A stretch of DNA of 22,307 bases from JTS-AC122 sp041742635. Its GTDB lineage: Bacteria > Planctomycetota > Phycisphaerae > Phycisphaerales > UBA1924. The notes below the pieces were generated by a model. The model saw only the letters and a program-made list of their open reading frames with translations. It was not told the DNA's origin and searched no databases. The translations under genes and the position numbers were made by a program. The stretch spans positions 1 to 22,307 of the forward strand of contig JBGSIF010000009.1 in assembly GCA_041742635.1 (NCBI GenBank), read 5' to 3'. Of this stretch, positions 13,113-21,631 are shown in pieces; position 1 is the stretch's first letter, and each line of letters opens with the position of its first letter.

Positions 13113-16100
13113 ATGCCGAAACGAAGGCAACCATTGCTGGTGTGGTACACGGTCATGCTTGGGGTGATGACGTGCGGCGCGAGTGGATCGATAGGCGCCG
13201 GGGTGCAGCCGGGATCGGACGCGGCGTACCGAGCGGGTACGGGATTGCTGAGCCGGGGGCTGCATGAACTGGCCGCCGGTGAGTTCGAGAAGTTTCTGAG
13301 AGACAACCCCGGACACGACAAATCCGCAACGGCTCACTACGCGCTGGGTGTTTGTTTTACGCAGATGGGTCGGCACGACGACGCGGCGGCGTCGCTCGAG
13401 CGCGTCGTTGGGGTCAAGGGATTCGAGTTCGCGCCTGATGCATTGCTGCTGCGTGGGCAGTGTGCCGCGGCTATGGGAGAGAACGAAGCGGCGATGAAGT
13501 GGTACGAGCGCGTGGTAAAGGAGCACGCGGACACTGCGCCCGCAGAGCCCGCAGCACTCATGCTCGGCGAGGCGCAGTATCGTGCAGGCCAACTGAAGGC
13601 ATCGCAGGATGTACTTGAACGATTTGTGGTGCGATGGCCCAAGAGTGAGTCCCGCCCTCGGGCCGAGTTGTTCTTGGCGTTGTGCGAAGCAGGGCGAAAC
13701 GAGTACGCGGCGGCATCGGCGCGGATGCGCTCGCTGCGGGAACTCGCCCCGGCCGGGCCATACGCAGCGCAGGCAACGCTGATCGAGGCACAGTGTCGGT
13801 CGCGGATCGGTGAACGCACGGCGGCGCTGGCGCTGTACGAAGCGGCGGCGCAGTCTGCGGAAACTTCGGTCGCGGCCGAGGCGCTGCTCGGTGTCGGTCA
13901 ACTACGGCGGGAAGCGGGGGACCGGCGCGGCGCGGTGATCGCACTCGATCAACTGCTGGATCGGCACGCGTCCCACAGCGCGGCACACCTGGGGCGGATC
14001 GAACGGGCACGAGTGTACCTTGAAGAGAAGCAGCCGCGCGATGCCAAGAAGTTGCTTGATGTCCAAACGGGCGGTTTTCCTGAGTCGCTCCGAGACGACG
14101 CGGCGTTCTGGGCCGCTCGGTGCGAGGCCGAATCGGGCGAGCACTTGGCAGCGGTGACTCGGCTGAGCCGCGCCATTCTTGAGTTCCCGATCAGTCCGCT
14201 TGCGCCCGACATGCGGTATGACTTGGCCGGCGAGCTTCTGGCAGTCGAGCAACCCGACCGCGCGATTGATGAGTACACGAAACTCCGGCGCGATTACCCT
14301 ACGCATCCGCTTTCGCTCGATTCGCTGAGTGTGATCGCGTCGGTCGAGTACCGGCGCGGGGCGTATGAAAAGGCCGCGGGTGCTTGCCGTGAGTATCTCT
14401 CGCACGCCGTGCAAAAGGAAACCGGCGCGGGGATGGAGTTGACGCTCGCCGAGAGTCAATACCTGCTCGGCCAATACGCGAGCGCCGAACAGGCATACGC
14501 GGGCTTCATCGCTCGGCATCCTGCACATACTCAGGGTCCGCACGCGGTTGCGCGCCGCGGGTTGTCGCTGATGAAACTCGAACGAGTGAACGAGGCAGAG
14601 CCGTTGTTGCTGCAAGCAGTCGGTGCGGAGAGCGATGGGCTGATGCCGGAGGTAAGACGAGCGGTCATCGGCGCTCTCGCCGATACGTGCTTCGCTCAAT
14701 CACGCTGGGAAGAAGCGGCGAAGTGGCTCTCGGACCTTGTTCGTGTGAATGGTTCGGACGCCGCGGAACTCGAAGTGCCGCTGCTCAAACTCGGATTGGT
14801 ACAGCAACGCATGGGCAAGCCCGATGAGGCCGCGGCGAGTTTCGCGCGTTTCATCGAGCAATGCGGTGAGAGTGCATACGTGCCGCAAGCGAGGTTTGAA
14901 CTTGGGCAGGCGCTGTACGCGATGGGCAAACTCGACGATGCCAAAGAGGTGTTCGAGGCAGTGCTGCGTGTGTCGCCACCGGCAGAAGAGGGCGAACGTT
15001 CCAAGCCCGGTACCGCCGTGGGCGTGGTGCAGGAAGACTACCGAGTTCACTCGGCGCGGTACCTAGCGGCGATCGCCACGAAGCATGGGCGGAGTGCGGA
15101 TGCCGCGGCGATGTATGAACAGGCCGCCGCGCTCGCGGATGATCCGCTACTCGCGGGCGAACTAGTGCTCGAGCAAGGCGCGGCGGCGCTCAGTGCCGGG
15201 GCGTATGAGAATGCCGAGCGTGCGCTCGGCGGCTTCGTGGAATCGAATCTCGATCACCCACGAGCGATGGAGGCACGCGGTTTGCGCGGCATCGCGCTCT
15301 CCCGGCTCGGTGAGCCAGAGAAAGCGCTCGTTGAACTCGATAGCGTGCTCTCGCACGGCGCCTCGTTGCCCGCTGCGATGCGAGATTCGATCGCGTACGA
15401 GCGTGCATGGACGCTGAGCGTGCTCGGTCGCGCTGATGATGCAGTTACTGCCTGTACCGAACTGCTTCTGCGGCAGCCGGGGGAGGCGATCGCGGCGCAC
15501 ACGCGTATCGAACTCGCGCGGCTGTACGTAGCGGGTAAGAAGTACGACGAGGCACTTCGCGTGTTGGATGAACTCAAAGCAAATGACGCGGACGATGCCG
15601 TGAGTGTGATGGCGGGGCAAGCGATGTACCTGCGGGGTGTCTGCGAAGTTCGTTTGGGCCGGTTTGCGCGGGCCGCTTCGACGCTTGATCGATTCGTGTC
15701 GGAGTATCCGGTGAGTCCGTCGCATATCACCGCGGCGATGTTGCTCGCCGAAGCGTACCTGAAATCGAACAAGCCGCAAGATGCGGCGGAGCGGTTGCGC
15801 CGTGTGGTCGCGGCCTCACCGTCTGCCGAGATTCTCGGGCCGGCGCTCTTGCGTTTGGGCGAAGCGTGTGCCGCGGCGCAGATGTGGACCGAGAGCGAGG
15901 AGGCGTTTGCACGCTTCCTGGCATCGTTTGAGGAAGATGCACTCGCGTTCCAGGCACGGTTTGGGATCGGCTGGGCGCGTGAGAACCAGGGGCGGCACGA
16001 CGTCGCGATCCAGGCGTATAGCGAGGTTGTGAACACGCACAAGGGATCAACCGCGGCCCGAGCGCAGTTCCAGATCGGTGAGTGCTACTTTGCTATGAAG

Positions 16101-16364
16101 AGGCACGACGAAGCCGTGCGAGAACTCCTGAAGGTTGATATTTTGTTTGCGTACCCGGAATGGAGCGCGGCGGCGCTCTACGAAGCCGGGCGGTGCTTCC
16201 ACGACTTAGACAAGCGGGACGACGCGAAGCGTCAGTTCGAGCAAGTCGTCAAGCGCTACCCGGATACAAACTGGGCGTTGCTCAGCCGTGAGCGATTGCA
16301 GGCATATGTGCCAGCACCGTTGCCCGGGGCCGGGCGTAGCAGCCAAGAAGGAGCACGAAAATAG
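13113..16364 (+). CDS. exported protein made of many tetratricopeptide (TPR) repeats
   Basis: 1083 residues; AAGGAG ten bases before the ATG supports the start. Residues 1 to about 29 form a signal peptide (basic MPKRR, hydrophobic core); Cys21 is present but the preceding residues are a poor lipobox. From about residue 37 to 1070 the chain is almost entirely 34-36-residue helical pairs of TPR type, with recurring A-x-Y-x-L-G and G-x-x-D-x-A patterns, such as HYALGVCFTQMGRHDDAAAS and ARFELGQALYAMGKLDDAKE. TPR arrays are protein-binding scaffolds, and here it would work in the periplasm. It is the first gene of a probable operon with exbB, exbD and the TonB-like gene, gaps being 83, 21 and 75 bases. 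CpoB/YbgF-like TPR proteins accompany Tol systems, but this one is about four times longer. I expect it to bind the large C-terminal partner or an outer-membrane complex; that is inference. Confidence 0.88.
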   Translation: MPKRRQPLLVWYTVMLGVMTCGASGSIGAGVQPGSDAAYRAGTGLLSRGLHELAAGEFEKFLRDNPGHDKSATAHYALGVCFTQMGRHDDAAASLERVVGVKGFEFAPDALLLRGQCAAAMGENEAAMKWYERVVKEHADTAPAEPAALMLGEAQYRAGQLKASQDVLERFVVRWPKSESRPRAELFLALCEAGRNEYAAASARMRSLRELAPAGPYAAQATLIEAQCRSRIGERTAALALYEAAAQSAETSVAAEALLGVGQLRREAGDRRGAVIALDQLLDRHASHSAAHLGRIERARVYLEEKQPRDAKKLLDVQTGGFPESLRDDAAFWAARCEAESGEHLAAVTRLSRAILEFPISPLAPDMRYDLAGELLAVEQPDRAIDEYTKLRRDYPTHPLSLDSLSVIASVEYRRGAYEKAAGACREYLSHAVQKETGAGMELTLAESQYLLGQYASAEQAYAGFIARHPAHTQGPHAVARRGLSLMKLERVNEAEPLLLQAVGAESDGLMPEVRRAVIGALADTCFAQSRWEEAAKWLSDLVRVNGSDAAELEVPLLKLGLVQQRMGKPDEAAASFARFIEQCGESAYVPQARFELGQALYAMGKLDDAKEVFEAVLRVSPPAEEGERSKPGTAVGVVQEDYRVHSARYLAAIATKHGRSADAAAMYEQAAALADDPLLAGELVLEQGAAALSAGAYENAERALGGFVESNLDHPRAMEARGLRGIALSRLGEPEKALVELDSVLSHGASLPAAMRDSIAYERAWTLSVLGRADDAVTACTELLLRQPGEAIAAHTRIELARLYVAGKKYDEALRVLDELKANDADDAVSVMAGQAMYLRGVCEVRLGRFARAASTLDRFVSEYPVSPSHITAAMLLAEAYLKSNKPQDAAERLRRVVAASPSAEILGPALLRLGEACAAAQMWTESEEAFARFLASFEEDALAFQARFGIGWARENQGRHDVAIQAYSEVVNTHKGSTAARAQFQIGECYFAMKRHDEAVRELLKVDILFAYPEWSAAALYEAGRCFHDLDKRDDAKRQFEQVVKRYPDTNWALLSRERLQAYVPAPLPGAGRSSQEGARK

Positions 16365-16447
16365 TTTCGGCGCCAGCGTTCGGACGCGCGTGGGTAATGT
16401 GGGGCGTCGCATGATGTTTGTTCTATGACATGTCAACTGGAATACCA

Positions 16448-17299
16448 ATGAATGTACTACTTGTGATCGATCTGAAGAGTGCGGCATCGTTGCAACTGGC
16501 ACAAGCCGGCGCGGCGGCAACTGGGGGCATCGATTCGGTGTGGGATTTCGCGGTCAAAGGCGGCATCCTGATGATCCCCATCGCCGCGTGCTCGCTCGTA
16601 GCGATGGCACTCAGTGCCGAGCGTCTGTTCTCACTACGGCGTGAGAAGGTCATCCCGCCCGGGTTCGCTAATGAAATCAAGGGCGCACTCGAACTCACTC
16701 CCGGCGACACCGCCAAGGCCATCTCGCTCTGCCACGCGCGTCCCAGCCCGATCGCTCGGGTTTGTGAAGCGGCATTGACACGATGGGATCGACCCGTTGC
16801 CGATGTTGAGAAGTATGTAACGGAAACGGGGCATCGCGAGGCGATGGGTTTGCGTAAGCATGTGCGTGGGCTTTCGGTGATCGCTTCGGTGTCGCCGCTG
16901 CTCGGGCTTCTGGGCACGATCTTCGGGATGATCAAAGCATTTCAGACGGTGGCGACGTCCGGTGAGGCACTGGGCAAGACCGAGATGCTTGCGGGTGGGA
17001 TTTACGAAGCGATGATCACGACCGCCGCCGGGCTGATCGTGGCGATTCCAACGCTGATCCTGTACCACTTCATCGGGTCAAAGATCGAACGGCTCGTGCT
17101 TGAAATGGACGCGGCGTGCATCGCGCTCGTTGAGGAGCGCACACTCGACGCCCGTCGAGTGTCGCCCGTCGAGTTGATGTCGTCGTCTACGTCGTCGTCG
17201 TTCAGTGGCGAGCCGCTCGCGTCGTCGTCGCGTGTATCGGTTACGTCGCCGAATGGCGCGGTACTCGTATCCACTGCCGAACTGGTCGCGTCACATTGA
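16448..17299 (+). CDS. exbB: ExbB/TolQ/MotA-family proton-channel subunit
   Basis: 283 residues from the ATG at 16448, where CTGGA lies a few bases upstream. In-frame TTG (16418) and ATG (16430) starts have poorer support. Three transmembrane helices are at about 39-59, 142-164 and 187-209. The conserved family segments are present: ASVSPLLGLLGTIFGMIKAF in helix 2 and GIYEAMITTAAGLIVAIPTL in helix 3, with the polar TT pair that lines the proton path. A cytoplasmic domain of about 80 residues separates helices 1 and 2. The C-terminal 43 residues are Ser-rich and unusual for the family. ExbB pentamers enclose an ExbD dimer and convert proton flow into force on a TonB-type protein; exbD follows after 21 bases and a TonB-like gene after that. 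Confidence 0.93.
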   Translation: MNVLLVIDLKSAASLQLAQAGAAATGGIDSVWDFAVKGGILMIPIAACSLVAMALSAERLFSLRREKVIPPGFANEIKGALELTPGDTAKAISLCHARPSPIARVCEAALTRWDRPVADVEKYVTETGHREAMGLRKHVRGLSVIASVSPLLGLLGTIFGMIKAFQTVATSGEALGKTEMLAGGIYEAMITTAAGLIVAIPTLILYHFIGSKIERLVLEMDAACIALVEERTLDARRVSPVELMSSSTSSSFSGEPLASSSRVSVTSPNGAVLVSTAELVASH

Positions 17300-17320
17300 G
17301 ACGGAACGCGGAGCCGCACG

Positions 17321-17734
17321 ATGATACTTGTCAAAGACAGCGCAACCGTGGATGTTGGTGTGGACCTGACTCCGGTGATCGACATGGTGTTTTTGCTGTT
17401 GATCTTCTTTCTCGCCGCGACGACGTTCCAACAGACGGAGCGGGAGATGAAGATCGCGCTGCCCGCGGCGGCGGCGTCCGGGCCGATCTCCGCCGCACTA
17501 CGAGAGATCGTCATCAATATCGATGCACAGGGGCAGACGATCATCGCCGGTCGTGTCATTGATGCCAGCGAACTCGCGGGCATGATCCGCGCTGCCGCGA
17601 GCGCCAATCCTGGGCAGAAAGTCAGCGTGCGGGGCGACCGATCGGCGGCGTATGAACACATCGCCCGCACGCTGGACATCTGCAAAGGTGCTGGTGTGAA
17701 TGAACCGTACCTTGAGACGATTCCGCTGCGATGA
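17321..17734 (+). CDS. exbD: ExbD/TolR-family proton-channel subunit
   Basis: 137 residues; GGAG seven bases upstream. A short cytoplasmic N-terminus leads into a single transmembrane helix at about 17-36 carrying the essential aspartate D21 in the motif LTPVIDMVFLLLIFFL, equivalent to Asp25 of E. coli ExbD. The periplasmic domain (about 42-137) has the usual pattern, including VINIDAQGQTIIAGRVID and VSVRGDRSAAYEHIARTLDICKGAGV. Together with ExbB it forms the proton-driven motor. Planctomycete loci often carry two exbD copies; only one is present here. Confidence 0.94.
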   Translation: MILVKDSATVDVGVDLTPVIDMVFLLLIFFLAATTFQQTEREMKIALPAAAASGPISAALREIVINIDAQGQTIIAGRVIDASELAGMIRAAASANPGQKVSVRGDRSAAYEHIARTLDICKGAGVNEPYLETIPLR

Positions 17735-17809
17735 ACACGCCGCACTTCGGCTACTCGGTGCTGCGTTGCACCGCACCACATCCGAAGTCGCCCTGCCCAA
17801 GGCACAAGT

Positions 17810-20800
17810 ATGAACGACGCTTCGCCCACATCACGCAATCGACGCGAGCGGCACCCTTCGCAGTTGCGCGGCCCTCGCGTTGGCCTTGCCCGCTCTCGGT
17901 TTGTGTTTGCATGTGTCGTATCGGCCGCGATGATCCTGATCACTCTTGGAGTGTTGATCGCGTCGAGCGCCGGCGCGGGTGCGGCGGTCTACACCGATGG
18001 AGCGAGCATCCGCGAGCCGAAGCGGGGTGCCCCGCTTCGATCGATACTGTGGGAGCCAGCCGGCTCCGTTCCAATCGCACAACGTGCGTCTGGCGTTGCA
18101 ACCACCGACGAGTACGAACCACGCGTGAGCGCCGACGGCACGATGATGATCTTCGTTCGCGGCAAGCCCGGCAGTAACGCCGATCTGTATATCTCACATT
18201 TCTCACACGCCGGGTGGTCTGCGGCGGTCCCGATCGATTCGATCAACTCGACCGCCGACGAACTTGGGCCGGAACTCTCCCGCGACGGCGCGCGGCTGTA
18301 TTTCTACTCCGACCGATCCGGCGGCCTCGGGGGTTACGACCTCTGGGTCGCTCGCCGCGCCGTTGATCCGTCTGACGGCGACGCTCTCTGGCAGACGCCG
18401 ATCAATCTCGGGCCGACCGTTAATACCACGCACAACGAGTATGGCCCCGCCGTGTCGCCCGACGGCGTGCGACTCTTCTTCGCGTCTGATCGCCCTCGCC
18501 CCGGCGATCCTGTGCCCCCACGTGATGCCTGGAGTGCGACGATGCGCGAGCACCGTTCTCGCCATGATTACGACCTCTTCGAGTCGAGCATCGAGTTCAC
18601 TTCCGCTCAACAGTTCGACGGTGAAGGCGGCTTGCTGAGCGAACTCGCGGAGCCGGGCATGGCGCGACGTATCGCACCGCTCAGCACTATCGCCGACGAG
18701 GGCGCGCCCGCCGTCGCCCCCGCAGGTGACTTTCTGTACTTCGCTTCCGACCGTGCCGGCAGTCTTGGTGGGTTCGACCTCTTCAGAACGCGCCTGACGA
18801 GGACCGGCTTCGGCCCGGTCGAGAACCTTGGCCCTGCGATCAACTCCAGTGCGGACGATATGGACCCGGCTCTGAGCGCCGACGGCTTCCGTCTGTTCTT
18901 CAGCACCAATCGATCCACGACCGAGCCGCACCTCTATCAGCTCTACGGCTCAGTGTCGCGCGAGGTGTACATCGATCACGATGCCGTGAACACCTCGGGA
19001 TTCACCGACCTGCTCAGTGGACTCTGGCCATGGTTACTGCTGCTCCTGCTGTTGGCGATGCTGTTCTACCTGCTCTCGCGGTTGCTGCGCGATGCCGCAT
19101 GGAGAAAACGGTTCGGTCAACTCGGGCTCCTGGCCCAGTGCCTGCTGTTGTCGCTTGCGCTCCACATGCTCATCGCCGGTGCATTAGCACTGTGGCGTGT
19201 GGGTAACGAGATCAGTGACTACATCGCACAGTCCGGCGGCGCGCGAGTGATCCTCGCATCGACCGGCCCGGCGAGCGACGCCGCGGCACAGATCCGCGGT
19301 GCGTTTATCAGTGATGACCTCGCATCATCACTCACAATCGACCCGCCAGCGCTCGATCCCTCACCATCATTTGCTGCGGGAGCGGAACCAGCGGTCGCGT
19401 CAATCCAAACCCCGGAGCCGGAACAGGCCCCCGTTCCTGAATCGTCCGACACTCGCGTGACGATCGACCCGTCGCCAATCATGCAGCGAAGCGTGCATGA
19501 GGTTTCGACATCTCAGGCGGCATCCGATCCATTCGCACCGCGAGTGATACCCACCCTGATCAGCGCGTCGTTACCCATCGCTTCCTCGCCCGAAGCACCT
19601 ACACGCGAGCCATCCGCCGCGGTATTCCAATCCGAGGACGAACACGCCGTGTCCGCGAGATTCGAAATTGGTTCGATTCCGGCTCAATCACCGGCCATAC
19701 TCACGAAGTCCCCGGCGATACCGACGACTCCAAGTGCAGGCGTGCCGATCAACGACCGCGGCGGCGCGCCGCCTCGAACATCCACTCTTCTAACGAAAGA
19801 TGACACACGAATCGATAGCCCGTCGCTCGCGCCAGAACCTATTTCCACGAACGTGGCGCTTCCGGGCGCGATTGATCCATCGTTGCCGATGGCCGCTGAG
19901 CCGACTCTAGAGCCGCGCGAGCCTGCGGCGACCGGACCGAGCACACAGCCACTACTCATCGACTTAGCGGCCACGCGGGCAAACGGCCTTGTCATCACCA
20001 GCGCACGGCCCACGGATAACGGTGCGCGTTCGGCTCGTTCATCCATCGCCGTGCAGATCTCCACGGAGACCCCCGTATCGTCTTCGCCTACTTCGAACAC
20101 CACGCGACCCATCGATCTGAACGCATCGGCGCTTGCCTCGCCAACGAAGCACGCTCGATATGCGGTCCCCGTGCCATCGTCTGTCGTCACGGACGCCGCC
20201 GAGCCGTCACTCGAAGCATCTTCAGACGAAGCGATGAGACGAAGCACCGAACCGTCGAGTCTACCGCCGGCGCCCATCGTATTTGTGAACGAATCAAGCA
20301 TCGGCGTAGCCGCCAATGCACCCACCGATCGATTACTGCCGTCGGTTTCGGTGGTCAAGCCGTCGGTAGTGGCGACCGCGATCCCTAGCATCGCGCCAGA
20401 TTCGAACCCATCTGGATCGACTGCTTCAGGGTTGAATCTGCCTGAAGGGCTTGCCTATGCGTTGGCAGCCGCGCCCGCCGCCGCGAATGCCGCGCGCTTG
20501 CCACCGGAAGAAGCACCGGTGCAGCCCAAAGAAACGTTCGAGCAGCGCGACCCCGAGGTACGCGCCGAAGTGCTGGAACAAATGGGCGGGAGCAAGCAGA
20601 CGGAGAAGGCCGTGGGCATGGCACTGGACTGGTTTATCACCCATCAGCACCCCGACGGGCGGTGGAGCGGGAAGCAGTTCGACGACCGCTGCGGCAAGTG
20701 CACTGATCCCGCTGAGTTCGAGTCCGACGGTGCGATGACGGGCATTGTGCTGCTCTGTTTTTTGGGCGCCGGGCACACGCCGATCGGCGATAGCCCATAC

Positions 20801-21625
20801 CAAGCGAATGTCGCGCGAGCCATCGATTGGCTTGTGGCGCGTCAGGAACCCACCGGCGACCTGCGTCGGGGTGAGACGATGTACAGCCAGACCGTGGGTA
20901 CCGTCGCACTCTGTGAAGCACTCGCGATGACGCGAGATCCCAAACTGATTGTGCCGACGCGACGCGCGGTCGCGTTCCTGGAAAGCAACTGGCAGTCGCG
21001 TGTTCGCCGTGCCCGCTCTGGCGACCTCGATTCCAAGGCCGACGCGGACAATACGTCGGTCCTGGGATGGCAAGTGATGGCGATGGAGAGTGCGCGCCGC
21101 GCGGGGATCGAAGTGTCCGGCGCGACGTTCGACGCCGCTCGCGCTTGGCTTGATTACGTCGCGGATGCAAGCCGTCCGGGTCGCTATTCGTACCGTCGCG
21201 GCGAGGCTCCGTCCCCCGCGATGACGGCCGAGGCGATGTTCGTGCGTCAACTATTGGTCAGCACCGAAGATACCCGCGCGATGCAGCAGTCTGCCGAGTT
21301 CATCTTGCAAACCCTTCCGCGATGGAGGGGCCAAGCCGTCGATCGTGACGCTCGTGCGTCCGACACCGGCGACGCACAGACGTACTACTGGTACTACGCG
21401 ACGCTCGCACTCTTCCAGCACCAGGGCGATGCTTGGAAGCATTGGAACGAGGCGCTCGTGCCGGCATTATTGGAGAATCAGCATCAAACCGGCCCCGCCG
21501 CAGGCAGTTGGGATCCGCAAGACCCCTGGTCGCGTCTTGGCGGGCGTGTGTATCAAACAGCGATCTGCACGCTGAGCCTCGAGGTGTACTACCGCTACAA
21601 GCCCGCGGGTGTACAGCGCCGATGA
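17810..21625 (+). CDS. TonB-like multidomain protein: PD40 propeller, TonB-type helix, disordered spacer, alpha/alpha toroid
   Basis: 1271 residues; AAGG seven bases before the ATG. Helix 1 at about 31-55 follows a basic N-terminus. Residues about 95-390 hold five PD40 (WD40-like TolB-type) blades, each with a core like GPELSRDGARLYFYSDRSGG and ending in GGYDLW or a relative. Helix 2 lies at about 404-425, then a basic loop (LRDAAWRKRFGQ), then helix 3 at about 441-461 containing S448-x3-H452, the spacing seen in the TonB helix (Ser16/His20 in E. coli). Residues 462 to about 920 are Pro/Ser/Thr/Ala-rich and probably disordered. Residues about 930-1271 are an alpha-helical toroid of the prenyltransferase/squalene-oxidase repeat type: ALDWFITHQHPDGRW, a CxxC pair (DDRCGKCTDP), LDWLVARQ-like repeats and WDPQDPW. 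Predicted topology puts propeller and toroid in the periplasm with helix 3 running outward as in TonB. The DxDD-type catalytic acids of true cyclases are not seen, so the toroid is more likely a binding module. Confidence 0.82.
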   Translation: MNDASPTSRNRRERHPSQLRGPRVGLARSRFVFACVVSAAMILITLGVLIASSAGAGAAVYTDGASIREPKRGAPLRSILWEPAGSVPIAQRASGVATTDEYEPRVSADGTMMIFVRGKPGSNADLYISHFSHAGWSAAVPIDSINSTADELGPELSRDGARLYFYSDRSGGLGGYDLWVARRAVDPSDGDALWQTPINLGPTVNTTHNEYGPAVSPDGVRLFFASDRPRPGDPVPPRDAWSATMREHRSRHDYDLFESSIEFTSAQQFDGEGGLLSELAEPGMARRIAPLSTIADEGAPAVAPAGDFLYFASDRAGSLGGFDLFRTRLTRTGFGPVENLGPAINSSADDMDPALSADGFRLFFSTNRSTTEPHLYQLYGSVSREVYIDHDAVNTSGFTDLLSGLWPWLLLLLLLAMLFYLLSRLLRDAAWRKRFGQLGLLAQCLLLSLALHMLIAGALALWRVGNEISDYIAQSGGARVILASTGPASDAAAQIRGAFISDDLASSLTIDPPALDPSPSFAAGAEPAVASIQTPEPEQAPVPESSDTRVTIDPSPIMQRSVHEVSTSQAASDPFAPRVIPTLISASLPIASSPEAPTREPSAAVFQSEDEHAVSARFEIGSIPAQSPAILTKSPAIPTTPSAGVPINDRGGAPPRTSTLLTKDDTRIDSPSLAPEPISTNVALPGAIDPSLPMAAEPTLEPREPAATGPSTQPLLIDLAATRANGLVITSARPTDNGARSARSSIAVQISTETPVSSSPTSNTTRPIDLNASALASPTKHARYAVPVPSSVVTDAAEPSLEASSDEAMRRSTEPSSLPPAPIVFVNESSIGVAANAPTDRLLPSVSVVKPSVVATAIPSIAPDSNPSGSTASGLNLPEGLAYALAAAPAAANAARLPPEEAPVQPKETFEQRDPEVRAEVLEQMGGSKQTEKAVGMALDWFITHQHPDGRWSGKQFDDRCGKCTDPAEFESDGAMTGIVLLCFLGAGHTPIGDSPYQANVARAIDWLVARQEPTGDLRRGETMYSQTVGTVALCEALAMTRDPKLIVPTRRAVAFLESNWQSRVRRARSGDLDSKADADNTSVLGWQVMAMESARRAGIEVSGATFDAARAWLDYVADASRPGRYSYRRGEAPSPAMTAEAMFVRQLLVSTEDTRAMQQSAEFILQTLPRWRGQAVDRDARASDTGDAQTYYWYYATLALFQHQGDAWKHWNEALVPALLENQHQTGPAAGSWDPQDPWSRLGGRVYQTAICTLSLEVYYRYKPAGVQRR

Positions 21626-21631
21626 TCGCCG

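Noticed and set aside
19219..20391. Minus-strand open frames opposite the disordered part of the TonB-like gene
   Set aside because: They arise from the Ser/Pro/Ala codons on the coding strand; the translation is Gly/Ser/Val-rich with no recognisable motif.
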